Part shown: positions 1 through 8,379 of the stretch, piece after piece
Position numbering within the stretch: position 1 is the stretch's first letter
How the letters are laid out: each line of letters opens with the position of its first letter
DNA from: a virus
IMG/VR virus record: IMGVR_UViG_3300006923_000126
Coordinates: 1 to 23,908 of that record
Strand: one strand, 5' to 3'
Length of the DNA stretch: 23,908 nucleotides
The notes under the pieces: model-generated
Database searches by the model: none
Told to the model about the DNA's origin: nothing
What the model saw: only the letters and a program-made list of their open reading frames with translations
Program-made: the position numbers and the translations under genes

Positions 1-813
1 AACATCTCCTTCGTTATCGTGTTTTGCGTCTGAGGTAGATCTATCATGATTACCTGCAATCATATACACGTTAGTTAAATTATTAACTGCTGCTAAAAAG
101 TCTCTTAATATTTCATAAGCTAAAATAACGACGTGGTGCCCATATAATCCTTTCCCCATACTTTTCCATGAGTTAATGTGATTAAGTCCCGTAAAAGACT
201 CTATAAAGTCTCCTAGGAAGATTATGGATACCTTTTCATACCCTCGCTCGTTTACTTTATCAGCTATCTGTCTTAAATACTTAATTACAGTTTTGTAATT
301 AAAGTCTTGGGTTTTTGCTAGTTTCTGTATATCTGCTCCAATATGTAAATCTGCCAGACAAAGAACTCCATGATTAGTGCCTGGGGTTCTTTTTATATTT
401 GCAGTAGATATCGCAGAATTTAGTTTTTTCCTAATTTCTAGATAGTCAATTTCTTCTTCACGTGGTTTTAAAGAAAGCTTAACTTGATAGTTAGTCTTCT
501 TTCCTTTTTGTGAAGTAACATCCCACGCGTTACATGTGTAACCAGTTACTTCGAATTTTTTTAAATCAATTCGAAAAAAATTTATTGCCTCTGCTAAAGA
601 GGTTATAGGTTTTTCTCCTTTGTAATTGTATGTTGTTGGTACTCTAGTATCTTCTGCTGTACTTTGTTTTGCTACTTTAGCGACTTTTCTTCTTAAAGTC
701 CTATGGGAAAATATATTTCCCGTGTGGTGATCTTGTACTATTTCTGCTATTTTACTGTAACTTAGGTCTGGGCTTTCTTGAAGCTTTTCTCTAATCAGGT
801 CTTCTAATTTCAC
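1..813 (-). CDS. calcineurin-like metallophosphoesterase with N-terminal HTH-like region, 3' end cut by window
   Basis: This gene reads leftward from a GTG at 813 for 271 codons and runs off the window edge. An in-frame stop lies eight codons upstream and no ATG lies between, so GTG is the likely start. Metallophosphoesterase motifs are plain: DLH at residues 155-157, GDFIE at 201-205 and GNHD at 254-257. These ligands bind two metal ions in this superfamily. The first 55 residues (SYSKIAEIVQ, then a basic RTLRRKVAKVAK segment) look like a helix-turn-helix. A middle stretch at about 72-116 resembles an accessory domain seen in phage phosphoesterases. Related phage proteins are suspected DNA or nucleotide phosphoesterases; the substrate here is unknown. 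It is separated from the upstream structural gene by a terminator, so it probably has its own promoter. Family is confident, function is inferred. Confidence 0.85.
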   Translation of the reverse strand, partial: MKLEDLIREKLQESPDLSYSKIAEIVQDHHTGNIFSHRTLRRKVAKVAKQSTAEDTRVPTTYNYKGEKPITSLAEAINFFRIDLKKFEVTGYTCNAWDVTSQKGKKTNYQVKLSLKPREEEIDYLEIRKKLNSAISTANIKRTPGTNHGVLCLADLHIGADIQKLAKTQDFNYKTVIKYLRQIADKVNERGYEKVSIIFLGDFIESFTGLNHINSWKSMGKGLYGHHVVILAYEILRDFLAAVNNLTNVYMIAGNHDRSTSDAKHDNEGDV

Positions 814-897
814 GATTGAATGTTTTAAAGTTTCTCAAAAATAAGAAAAATATAGGTCTTATACCAAATTTTCTTCTGTTTACCAAATTTTTAATTC

Positions 898-931
898 AAA
901 AAAAAGGGACAGTTTTCACCGCCCCTCTTTT
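898..931 (-). terminator. intrinsic terminator after the 261-aa structural gene
   Basis: On the minus strand an 8-bp stem (GGGGCGGT pairing with ACTGTCCC, with G-T pairs) closes a GAAA tetraloop and is followed by eight T residues. An A-rich arm on the other side can extend the stem into the T run. It lies 47 bases after the stop of the 261-aa gene and before the metallophosphoesterase gene. Confidence 0.85.
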
Positions 932-977
932 GAACTAACAATAAAAACTAACAAACAATTATATTATATAACTATGT

Positions 978-1763
978 TTATTTTAGTTTTTCAACCTGTG
1001 TAACAATAGCGGCTGGTGTTACAGTAGAGTTACCATCTGCTACATAAACTTCAATAATAAAGTCATCGTAGTTTTTAGCATTACCCACTGCTTTTGATTT
1101 AGACACTTTTGTTCCTTCGATTAAAACTAAATCGTAATTTCCAGATACTGTAGATACCGGCTGCTTGATGTTTGTACCACCAAGACCAAATAAACCACCG
1201 TCAATGAATCCAGCTTTTTCTGCTTCAGCTACTTTTGCTTGAGTTCCTACAGAAGGAACAGCAGCAGTACTGTAAGCAAATGAACTAGCGTCATTACCAG
1301 CTAGTCTAAAGTGAGAATCAATTGGAGCTGTAATTGTAATAACAGCACTTGAGATACTAGCACCAAAACCAGCAAACTCAGAGCTTGACTTAGCAAACTC
1401 AGCATCCATAAGAGCTTTGATAGCTGCAGCACTTGCACCTTCAAAAGTCTTTACTGGAAGGTTCGCAGTACCTTTAGTAGTATTAATGATTTTTACGTAC
1501 GCACTACCTGAATCTAATGCAATAGTTGCAGTAGAGGATTGTGCTGTACCAGCGCTATAAGCTATAGCGGTAACTTTTTTAATGTCACCTTCGCTGATTG
1601 GACCTACGTTTTTAGTACCATAAAATAATGATACATTATCGTCGCCACTTGTTAATGATGCTACTCTTGTAGCTCCATCTTTAACGTAACCGAACTTTGC
1701 TGCTTCGAAAGCACTAGCCGCGGCTGCGTCACTGTTAATGATTAGGACTTCTTTTTTTGCCAT
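978..1763 (-). CDS. putative abundant virion protein (head decoration or fibre candidate)
   Basis: This is a 261-aa protein rich in Ala, Ser, Thr, Gly and Val, with alternating beta-like segments and no cysteine. It has no signal peptide or membrane segment. I do not recognise a named family. Its surroundings argue for an abundant virion component. It sits in the head gene block, carries a leader identical over 35 bases to that of the major capsid gene (also beginning Met-Ala), and is followed by a strong terminator, so it forms its own short transcription unit. The composition would suit a beta-rich capsid decoration protein or head fibre. A tail or cargo protein cannot be excluded. The ATG at 1763 is supported by the shared leader. 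The coding sequence is less A/T-rich than its neighbours, as in the capsid gene. Confidence 0.6.
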   Translation of the reverse strand: MAKKEVLIINSDAAAASAFEAAKFGYVKDGATRVASLTSGDDNVSLFYGTKNVGPISEGDIKKVTAIAYSAGTAQSSTATIALDSGSAYVKIINTTKGTANLPVKTFEGASAAAIKALMDAEFAKSSSEFAGFGASISSAVITITAPIDSHFRLAGNDASSFAYSTAAVPSVGTQAKVAEAEKAGFIDGGLFGLGGTNIKQPVSTVSGNYDLVLIEGTKVSKSKAVGNAKNYDDFIIEVYVADGNSTVTPAAIVTQVEKLK

Positions 1764-1792
1764 GATAAATAAATATTAAAGATTAAAAATTA
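1758..1792 (-). promoter_or_regulatory. 35-base leader shared with the major capsid gene
   Basis: These bases cover the first two codons (ATGGCA) and the 29 bases before them, and they match 4842-4876 exactly. The leader is almost pure A/T, with no Shine-Dalgarno sequence. Similarity stops abruptly upstream (T here, A at the capsid gene), and the coding sequences diverge right after the second codon. It could be a translation-enhancing 5' UTR, a late promoter, or both. Confidence 0.75.
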
Positions 1793-1798
1793 TATAAA

Positions 1799-2527
1799 TT
1801 ACTCAGATTGAGATCCCTCAATTGAATTGGTTTGGTATCTCGGAGCCTCTGTTGCTTCTAATAAATGTTTAACTGTTAAATCTACTATCTCTTGGTGTGT
1901 ATGTTCTGCTAGCTCGCAATCTTGGTTCGAAGATAAAGAAATTTCTGATGGCTCCCTAATGTAATCTAAGCCTACACCTTTTAATAGGAACCTTTTGTTC
2001 GTAAATACTTTTATAAATGTATCAGAAATTATACCCATTGGGCTTTTATGTGTTGATTGTGTAAAGGGACTTGCAAGCAAATTATACGCATCATCAGGCT
2101 CAACAATTCGTAGAACAACTTCTTTTTTGTAATTGTCTGCTTCTATTTCAATTTCGCCTGCTGAGATGTTTGCTCCTAGTTTAGCTCTACCACAATCATC
2201 ATAATATATTTTAACTCTTGAGTTAATTAAAAACATATAGTCAGTTGGTAAATCAAAATCTTCATGATCAACATCTGCGTCCATAGACGAGACATCATCA
2301 CTATAATCTAATACTGTAAGCACACGTAAATCGTCAATACGTTTTTGTGTACCATAATACCCCGATTGTTTTGGATCTGATTTTAACCAAAAGCGTTGTT
2401 TTATAAAACGCTCTTGCATTTTATTTAAAGCAAAGTCCAACTCCTCTGGTAAAAAAGTATCAAAGGAATTAGAACCTACTTTTTGTAGACCTTGTTCTAC
2501 AGCAAAATGCATTTCTGCTACCGTCAT
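1799..2527 (-). CDS. putative head-to-tail connector or neck ring protein
   Basis: This 242-aa acidic protein begins with a helical segment (VAEMHFAVEQGLQKV, then PEELDFALNKMQERFIKQRF). Many small phage adaptor or connector proteins that dock under the portal start this way: a helix, a short linker with a Pro-Glu, then an aromatic and basic helix. A beta-rich middle follows and the C-terminus is helical. It lies two bases downstream of the neighbouring head gene and is probably co-transcribed with it. In crAss-like genomes, ring and adaptor genes sit downstream of the capsid gene, which fits. I found no catalytic motif. A connector role is inference from the N-terminal pattern and position; another minor virion protein remains possible. 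Confidence 0.5.
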   Translation of the reverse strand: MTVAEMHFAVEQGLQKVGSNSFDTFLPEELDFALNKMQERFIKQRFWLKSDPKQSGYYGTQKRIDDLRVLTVLDYSDDVSSMDADVDHEDFDLPTDYMFLINSRVKIYYDDCGRAKLGANISAGEIEIEADNYKKEVVLRIVEPDDAYNLLASPFTQSTHKSPMGIISDTFIKVFTNKRFLLKGVGLDYIREPSEISLSSNQDCELAEHTHQEIVDLTVKHLLEATEAPRYQTNSIEGSQSE

Positions 2528-2529
2528 AA

Positions 2530-3339
2530 TTAACTAAAAGTTTTTAGACGCGCTTTTAAGGTTGTTAATACATCCGAGTTTTTCTTGTCTTTTATAAACA
2601 AAATAGCCTCTTCCATAGAGTCTCCTAAAGCGACATCTCCATTTAATATAGTGTTACCTACCTTACGTAGGACTTCTCTTGTAATACAATCGTTAATGAA
2701 CGCTTGATGCTCTAAGTTTTTGTCTGTAGCATAACCAAGGAACTGTGTAGGATCAGCTTCTACTTCTCCTTCTAGTGTAATTTCCTTTTGTGCCGCATCC
2801 ATTGTCTTAGGTTCATACCCATAAACTTGTAATAGTTGATCCATCTTGGATACATTAGCGGTTACCTTTATAAACTCTTTGTACGCTTCTTTTCTTTTCG
2901 TAACTCCAGCGAGTTTTTTGATTTTCTCAATTTTGGTATCATAGATAAAATACTTATAACCTCTATTAGATTTCATTTCTTTTTCATCTTGCGCTACGTA
3001 AGGGTGCGCACATGCGAATTTCCATCTTATGTAATCCATTAAATTTAATGGCTCTCCATTTTCATCTACTCCTACTTCTAGATCAGTTCCTCTAGATTCA
3101 ATAGTAACAGTCATGTTATGAAAATATTTTTTTACCTCTTTCATAAAATTAATGTCAGATGCATCGACACCAATTATTTGAGGCATATATTTTTTTTGTT
3201 CCGCAAAGGTTAAGCCCGTTTGGGAATCTCCATTGCTAGAAAAAGTGGAACCTATTTTTCGTTTAGCTTCTGCATAAACGTGTTCCGGTAAATTTGTTGC
3301 GTTAGCTTTTCGTTTTAAAACTACTTTTCTTGAACTCAT
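2530..3339 (-). CDS. crAss-like structural protein downstream of the capsid gene (auxiliary head protein candidate)
   Basis: I start this gene at the ATG at 3339, giving 269 aa (MSSRKVVLKRK). A longer reading to 3363 would need a TTG directly next to the capsid terminator and is less likely. The N-terminus is very basic, the middle mixes charged helices and beta segments (MTVTIESRGTDLEVGVDENG), and the C-terminus is helical and lysine-rich. There are no enzyme motifs or membrane segments. The position between the major capsid gene and the connector-like gene suggests a virion protein, perhaps an auxiliary capsid or capsid-interior protein, since a basic N-terminus can contact packaged DNA. 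It lies after a hairpin terminator, so it either has its own start of transcription or depends on read-through. Function is inferred from context only. Confidence 0.55.
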   Translation of the reverse strand: MSSRKVVLKRKANATNLPEHVYAEAKRKIGSTFSSNGDSQTGLTFAEQKKYMPQIIGVDASDINFMKEVKKYFHNMTVTIESRGTDLEVGVDENGEPLNLMDYIRWKFACAHPYVAQDEKEMKSNRGYKYFIYDTKIEKIKKLAGVTKRKEAYKEFIKVTANVSKMDQLLQVYGYEPKTMDAAQKEITLEGEVEADPTQFLGYATDKNLEHQAFINDCITREVLRKVGNTILNGDVALGDSMEEAILFIKDKKNSDVLTTLKARLKTFS

Positions 3340-3360
3340 GATTTTATTTTCTATGTTAAA

Positions 3361-3398
3361 CAAAACAGTAGAGGGGAGTAAAAATACTCCCCTAACTG
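3361..3398 (-). terminator. strong hairpin terminator after the major capsid gene
   Basis: On the minus strand a perfect 9-bp stem (AGGGGAGTA with TACTCCCCT) closes a TTTT loop. An outer CAGT/ACTG pairing extends it, and TTTTG follows. It begins 10 bases after the capsid stop codon and should isolate the capsid transcript from the genes beyond it, at least in part. Confidence 0.85.
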
Positions 3399-3407
3399 CT
3401 TATAAAT

Positions 3408-4847
3408 TTATGATTTTACACACTCTAAGTGTAGACAGTTTGTAGCTCGTCTAATTGCGATACCACATTCTTTCATAAAGTGAACTGATGCACCATCAAC
3501 GTCGTTAGCTCTTAAAGAGTTACCGCTGTTGAATCCTGGAGGTACTGAAGCACCTGCAACTGCCCATCTTACTAATTCTCTACCTTTTCTAGATACCATC
3601 TGTACGTTGGTTTCACCATCGTAAGTTGACATGTCTAAGAAAATCATTCTGTAAGATTCCATTGGTAATCCAGTCACTGGGTGTTTTGGACTATTCAATG
3701 CTCTTGCACCATGATCAAATAAAGGTAAGTGTCTCACTGTTACAGTGTGACCATCAATATGTCTGTATGAAGTAAAGAAACCTCCTAATTGCAATGTTGA
3801 ACCTGACCCTGTAACAAAGTTAGAAGGATCTGTGTTCTTGATATAAGTACCAGAACTTAGTTCAGATTTCATTGCGTTATCGAATTCTTCCATACCACCT
3901 AAACCTGTAAACAATACAATGTTCATGTCTTGAGCATCAGAAGCACCATATAATGCATCTCTTACTACAGACTTGATTTTTGTAGCTGTTAATGTAGAGT
4001 AAGTATCTACGTTAGGAATTTGCTCTAATACACCAGAACCAAGTGGAATTGGTTTTCCGTTGTCGTCTTTCATGTGAATAACACCTTCAGAAGATCTGTT
4101 GTATTTAGAATACCAAAGAGCGTATTCAGTTTCTTCTTTCCATCTTAGCATGTGCTGATATTCTTCGAAGTCATACCATAAAGCAGTTTTTCTACCGTCT
4201 ACGTTAAATTCAAAGTTTACAACTCTATCAGGAGCATTACCTTCATAACGGTAAGACTTTCTGATAAGAGAAATCTGGTTTCTCATTTTAGATGGAGCAA
4301 CCCAGTTGCTCTCGTTACCAACTGATCCAGAGATCGCTGTTGGCGCGAATAATTGTACCCAGTTTTTACCAGCTACGTCAGATGATCCGATTGAATCGCC
4401 CTCATCTGCAGTAACCAATTGTAGAGTATAAACCCACTGTCCACTTGCGTTTTCATATGGATCATCCATTACTCTCGCCTGGATTCCGTTTTCACTCTCA
4501 ATAATGTATTGTTTGATAAACCACTTGCTATCAAATGCTACTTTAAATCGTGTGTAATTTGCACCTGTTCCAGAAACTAATGAACTGGATCTAACTGCCT
4601 TGTTTAGTCTACCCATTACTGGATAATCGTACTCAATGTCGTTGATATACTTTACTGAACCAGTTCCTTCAGTAAGAAAAGAAAGAGGAAACCTCTTGTC
4701 TTCTTTTCCTGCCAAGTGAGTGATCACAGGTGAAAGTACATCAGGCTGAGTAAGAAGAGCACTCGCTAACGAGTTCTCATCTGTCATTCCTTCAGCGTTG
4801 AAGAAATCTTCGTATAAACGAAGTCTTTTTGCGTTGTCTGCTGCCAT
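3408..4847 (-). CDS. major capsid protein (crAss-like, HK97-fold family)
   Basis: This 479-aa protein builds the icosahedral head. The N-terminal pattern, a short helix, then LASALLTQPDVLSPVITHLA and a LPLSFLTEGTGSVKYI-like stretch, resembles crAss-like major capsid proteins, as does the later GLGGMEEFDNAMK segment around residues 315-327. The length is typical of that family. There is no signal peptide or membrane segment. It follows the scaffold gene by 40 bases and is followed by a strong terminator. Its leader is shared exactly with the 261-aa gene at 978. The coding region is more G/C-rich than the surrounding accessory genes, as expected for a highly expressed gene. The start is fixed by the shared leader. 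The scaffold and portal upstream make the assignment firm, though the fold itself is family knowledge, not seen directly. Confidence 0.85.
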   Translation of the reverse strand: MAADNAKRLRLYEDFFNAEGMTDENSLASALLTQPDVLSPVITHLAGKEDKRFPLSFLTEGTGSVKYINDIEYDYPVMGRLNKAVRSSSLVSGTGANYTRFKVAFDSKWFIKQYIIESENGIQARVMDDPYENASGQWVYTLQLVTADEGDSIGSSDVAGKNWVQLFAPTAISGSVGNESNWVAPSKMRNQISLIRKSYRYEGNAPDRVVNFEFNVDGRKTALWYDFEEYQHMLRWKEETEYALWYSKYNRSSEGVIHMKDDNGKPIPLGSGVLEQIPNVDTYSTLTATKIKSVVRDALYGASDAQDMNIVLFTGLGGMEEFDNAMKSELSSGTYIKNTDPSNFVTGSGSTLQLGGFFTSYRHIDGHTVTVRHLPLFDHGARALNSPKHPVTGLPMESYRMIFLDMSTYDGETNVQMVSRKGRELVRWAVAGASVPPGFNSGNSLRANDVDGASVHFMKECGIAIRRATNCLHLECVKS

Positions 4848-4876
4848 GATAAATAAATATTAAAGATTAAAAATTA
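4842..4876 (-). promoter_or_regulatory. 35-base A/T-rich leader of the major capsid gene
   Basis: The leader is identical to the one before the 261-aa gene at 1758-1792. On the minus strand it reads as T/A runs ending in TATTTATTTATC directly before ATGGCA. No Shine-Dalgarno sequence is present, which is usual for Bacteroidota, where A-rich unstructured leaders favour translation. A promoter inside it is possible, but no TAnnTTTG box is visible. Confidence 0.75.
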
Positions 4877-4887
4877 AAAATTTGTGT

Positions 4888-6024
4888 TTACCCTAATAAC
4901 TTGTCTAAAGTTGGAATATTAGGTCGACCATTGCTAGTCTTGTTATACCCTCCTTTATTGCCTTTCATTCTTCTAGAAGCAGTTGGCTTACTTGATTTTA
5001 ATTTAGCCTTCAAACTTGCCGCTTGCTTTGTATTTACTTTGGCGCTTACTAACTTTGAAATATCAAGACCCTTATACATAAGGTACTCCATTGCTAATAT
5101 GGATTCTTGATCAAGTTTTTCTCTATCTATAAGTCGTTGGCTTCTCCCTTTGTTATCAACTGGTGTTGCCATCCAACTATAAAATTTCTTTTTGTCACTC
5201 TCAGGAATTGTAAAGTCTCTTAGTCTACCTTTATTAATGATAGTTCCAATCTGACCCCAAGTCTCTTGAGTCTGTCTTGCATTTTCTTGAGCTTGCTCTT
5301 GTTGCTTTTTTACTAAACTTTCTTTTTCTTTGATCTGATGAGCTGCTAATTTTTTAACTGCTCTTTCTGAATTTTTGAGTAAAAGTCCAGCATCTTCATA
5401 GTCTTGAATTGTTTCTGAAATTTCCTCTGGCTCAAATCCTTGCATTTGCATAAAGTTTTCTACCACCTTACGTTGCATTCCTTTGTCTTCTTTGTTTAAT
5501 TGCAGCTTTCCAAAATCTATTTCTTTTGCTGCTACTTTAAAGAACTTATCTGGATCTCCACCAGATATTCTGTAATTTAAATATTCCTGAATATCAGGAA
5601 ATGATTGAAACACAGATGCAAATTGCTCTTCTGCAATTTTTTCTGCCATAGCCTTTGTTAAATTAGCTATGCCGTCGTAGTCATCTGCAAACTCTCCTTC
5701 TATATCATATCCCATTCTTTCTTTTAATGTAGATATAATAGTTGCTTCTTCTTCAGTTTCTTCTTCTTCAGTTTCTTCTTCTAATGCATCTGCAGCTTCT
5801 TGCAAATCAACATCAAAATCTGAACCTCTTTTATCACCCTCTTGAATTTCTTCTGAGGCTTCATCTGTAGTTTCTTCAACTGTTTCATCAGTTGTAGGAG
5901 TTTTAGTTTCTACGTTTTCTGGTGTTTCTGATTCTTCTGTAGATTCTTCTGCTGGTGTTGGCTGATCATCTAAGAGTGCGCTAACACTAATCTTGGATAA
6001 ATCTAAATTGTCTTCTTTACTCAT
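4888..6024 (-). CDS. putative capsid scaffolding protein
   Basis: This 378-aa protein has a strongly polarised charge pattern. Residues 20-95 are mostly Glu, Asp and Thr and look disordered, residues 100-260 are helical and probably coiled coil (KEKESLVKKQQEQAQENA), and residues 340-365 are Lys/Arg/Ser-rich (SLKAKLKSSKP, SRRMKGNKGG). Scaffolding proteins of tailed phages often bind the inner capsid surface through a basic C-terminal helix and are otherwise helical and elongated. The gene sits between portal and major capsid genes, the classical scaffold position. No protease motif is visible, so proteolytic self-removal is not indicated. The identification rests on position, charge pattern and helix content; an internal core or cargo protein is the main alternative. 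Confidence 0.65.
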   Translation of the reverse strand: MSKEDNLDLSKISVSALLDDQPTPAEESTEESETPENVETKTPTTDETVEETTDEASEEIQEGDKRGSDFDVDLQEAADALEEETEEEETEEEATIISTLKERMGYDIEGEFADDYDGIANLTKAMAEKIAEEQFASVFQSFPDIQEYLNYRISGGDPDKFFKVAAKEIDFGKLQLNKEDKGMQRKVVENFMQMQGFEPEEISETIQDYEDAGLLLKNSERAVKKLAAHQIKEKESLVKKQQEQAQENARQTQETWGQIGTIINKGRLRDFTIPESDKKKFYSWMATPVDNKGRSQRLIDREKLDQESILAMEYLMYKGLDISKLVSAKVNTKQAASLKAKLKSSKPTASRRMKGNKGGYNKTSNGRPNIPTLDKLLG

Positions 6025-6058
6025 GTCAAAAATAATTAAATTATACTAAATTTCTATA

Positions 6059-6104
6059 CATAAAGATCTATAAGCACGATGTGTTTATATAGAGTCTTTT
6101 TATG
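6059..6104 (-). other. long imperfect hairpin between portal and scaffold genes
   Basis: On the minus strand CATAAA pairs with TTTATG, then GA with TC and TCTATA with TATAGA, with small bulges and a loop of about 12 bases. It covers the last codons of the portal gene and the intergenic gap. There is no T run after it, so it is more likely an RNA-processing or stability element than a terminator. Confidence 0.4.
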
Positions 6105-8367
6105 TTTGTTTCTTACTTAATGCCTTCTTCTGAAGGTCTAATTTTTTGTTTTCAAGGCGTTCTTTTGATTGCATTTCTCTTTCTTTCTGTGAAAGTTTCT
6201 CTCTTTCGATTCTAACTTTTTCAAGATCTACTGCATCATTAATGCCATTGTTATTCATATCCTGGTCTACAGTCTTCGCTGCTATCTCAAGTTCTTTGAC
6301 TTCAATTTTGTTATCTCGGTCTAATTGATTTTGATTAGCTTCGAAATCTTGAGCTGCTTGCGCGGCTGCTGCCTGAGCTTCAAGTTGTTGTGATTGCATT
6401 TGTTGAGCCTGTTGTTGTTGAGCTTGTTGTATTGCTTTTTCAGCAGCATCAACTTCATTAAGCTTTTCTTTAATCTGTGCAAAGTTGCTAGAGTCTAATA
6501 TCTCTGCAATTGTACCAGGTTGTGATCCATTTTGAGCAAATGATAATGTAAGCTGTTTAAGCTGTTGTATTTTATCATTCTCAATAGAGTTGTTCTTAAC
6601 AAACACTCCATACTCTGCTTCTTGGAATAACTCAGCGTCTATATCTAATATAGCTTCTCTGTAGTCTCCGGTAATGTATTGTGTTTTCTTACCATCTTTC
6701 CAAGCAACTTTAGATGTATCAAGAAGTCCATTAAACTCTCTTTCTACATATTTATCGAAACGTCTAAACAATTCTTCTGTCATTACAGAGCTTTGGAAGA
6801 CTGCTCTTTCTGTGGCTCCAATACCATCAGATGCATGCACTTGTCCTTTTCTATGTCTAGAGATACCAATAAGCTCTTCCCACTCTTGTTTAACAGACTG
6901 AAGCAATTGAAACTGAGCGGCTATATATTGCCCTAAACTCATATCCAATACTTGGAATTGATTAAACGTAACAGCTTCCCCTCTTTTACCTTCTGCTGTA
7001 GAATCTATAAAAGCATATCCCATCGCGTCTGCGTAGTACATAAACTTTTCTTCGTCCCAACCGTGTCTTTTAGGAATAGTGTTCATTTCCATTAACATGA
7101 TCTTGTCTTTGTTTTTAGCAATGGACAGCTCTAGTCTATAGTGGAAGATATTATATAAGATTTGGTAGGGTACCCCCATCGAAACGACTGATATTTGATC
7201 TGAATGTCGATTAGAGTAGATACGACCGTTATAAGGGAGTTTACAAACGGACAAGTTTGACATTTCGTTTCTTTGTACTTGATGAGGTCGAATATTAACG
7301 AAGATATCTCCGTCTATTCTATACCCTTCCCAAACCTGATTAACCCAATAATATTCTATAGATTCATGTGCGTCAGAATCTATTTTGTATTTTTCATCTA
7401 CAATCATTTGCTGCTCCTGTCCTACTTCATCGTAATAAGTTAAGATACCAATTCTAGCAAATGATTTCCATACTACATGTAGTACTTCAGCGAACCTTTC
7501 TGTATCCATAGATCTAGAATCGCGATTAAACGGAGATAATATACCATTCATCGTTTTACCACTAGGGTTTTCTAATCTATCTATTTCATCTGGTTTTAGT
7601 ACATCATAAAAAGAATCCACAATAGCATTTACACTCATCATCTTTCTTCTGATTGCCCAATCTCCATCTTCAATAAATTGAATGTCTGGAGATTTTTCGT
7701 AATCAAGATCAAGCGGAGATACTATTTCGTATTCTACTTCATTCATACAAATGTCTTTATATGAGTAGACTTCACCAGATACTAACCAATCAAAGAATCC
7801 CATCTGTAGATGATCGGGTAGTTCTAGTTTATCTATCATATAATCCAAGGCTTCTTGTCCCATAATAGCTCTTGCATCTTTGTAGTTAGTAAGAATTTCT
7901 TCTTTTAACTCTTCTAATGGCATTTGCTCTTGCGAAGGCTCCCCTGTATTCATACCCATTTCATTAAGTTCATTAATAAACTTTTGCTCTAGGTATTTTT
8001 TAAGTTCTTGTTGTAATAGTTTTTGTTGGTTATCCTTCATGTCTGAATTACGGATAACAACTTGATGTGCAAAAGGACGTTTAGATTTTTCCCCTAATAA
8101 TAAATCTACAACAGGTTTAATAATGTTGTAGCTTCTTAGTTTAGCCGGAAATCCTTTTACTTTGTGTTTTTCGGAATTGTAGGGATTAGTTACATAGTTG
8201 TAATCTGCTTCTACCAAGTTTCCGTTATATGCGTCGTAGTATTTATGCAATGCAGCTTTATGTTGACTAGAAAAAGAACTTCTGTCAATAAAAGCTTCTA
8301 TTGTATTTTTCCCCCACTCTTTAGTCTTTCGACTGCGAGGAATTTTTTGTTTTGGGATTCTACTCAT
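6100..8367 (-). CDS. portal protein
   Basis: This 755-aa protein is placed between the large terminase and scaffold genes and has the length and layout of crAss-like portals. The portal is a twelve-subunit ring at one capsid vertex through which DNA enters and leaves. The first 600 residues form a mixed alpha/beta body. Residues from about 640 on are long helices with Gln/Ala-rich stretches (QQAQQQQAQQMQSQQ) and then a charged coiled coil, as expected for an extended portal barrel or crown inside the head. Residues 703-714 form a DxNxNGxxDxxD loop resembling EF-hand or thrombospondin-type calcium sites. The start follows the terminase stop by 12 bases. A TAGATTTG box overlaps that stop, but it is too near the start codon to be a convincing promoter. 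Confidence 0.85.
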   Translation of the reverse strand: MSRIPKQKIPRSRKTKEWGKNTIEAFIDRSSFSSQHKAALHKYYDAYNGNLVEADYNYVTNPYNSEKHKVKGFPAKLRSYNIIKPVVDLLLGEKSKRPFAHQVVIRNSDMKDNQQKLLQQELKKYLEQKFINELNEMGMNTGEPSQEQMPLEELKEEILTNYKDARAIMGQEALDYMIDKLELPDHLQMGFFDWLVSGEVYSYKDICMNEVEYEIVSPLDLDYEKSPDIQFIEDGDWAIRRKMMSVNAIVDSFYDVLKPDEIDRLENPSGKTMNGILSPFNRDSRSMDTERFAEVLHVVWKSFARIGILTYYDEVGQEQQMIVDEKYKIDSDAHESIEYYWVNQVWEGYRIDGDIFVNIRPHQVQRNEMSNLSVCKLPYNGRIYSNRHSDQISVVSMGVPYQILYNIFHYRLELSIAKNKDKIMLMEMNTIPKRHGWDEEKFMYYADAMGYAFIDSTAEGKRGEAVTFNQFQVLDMSLGQYIAAQFQLLQSVKQEWEELIGISRHRKGQVHASDGIGATERAVFQSSVMTEELFRRFDKYVEREFNGLLDTSKVAWKDGKKTQYITGDYREAILDIDAELFQEAEYGVFVKNNSIENDKIQQLKQLTLSFAQNGSQPGTIAEILDSSNFAQIKEKLNEVDAAEKAIQQAQQQQAQQMQSQQLEAQAAAAQAAQDFEANQNQLDRDNKIEVKELEIAAKTVDQDMNNNGINDAVDLEKVRIEREKLSQKEREMQSKERLENKKLDLQKKALSKKQT

Positions 8368-8379
8368 ATCTTTACAAAT

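Noticed and set aside
862-890. TACCAAATTT occurring twice 19 bases apart, considered as a -33/-7 promoter for the metallophosphoesterase
   Set aside because: On the minus strand the second box reads AAAATTTG, not TAnnTTTG, and the spacer between the elements is far too short.
3340-3363. Upstream extension of the 269-aa head protein to a TTG at 3363
   Set aside because: The extension would start in the tail of the capsid terminator with a rare start codon, while the ATG at 3339 opens a typical basic N-terminus.
6027-6034. TATTTTTG on the minus strand before the scaffold gene, matching TAnnTTTG
   Set aside because: It lies three bases from the start codon, so transcription would begin inside the gene, and no -33 box is present. 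The same applies to a copy at 13555-13562.
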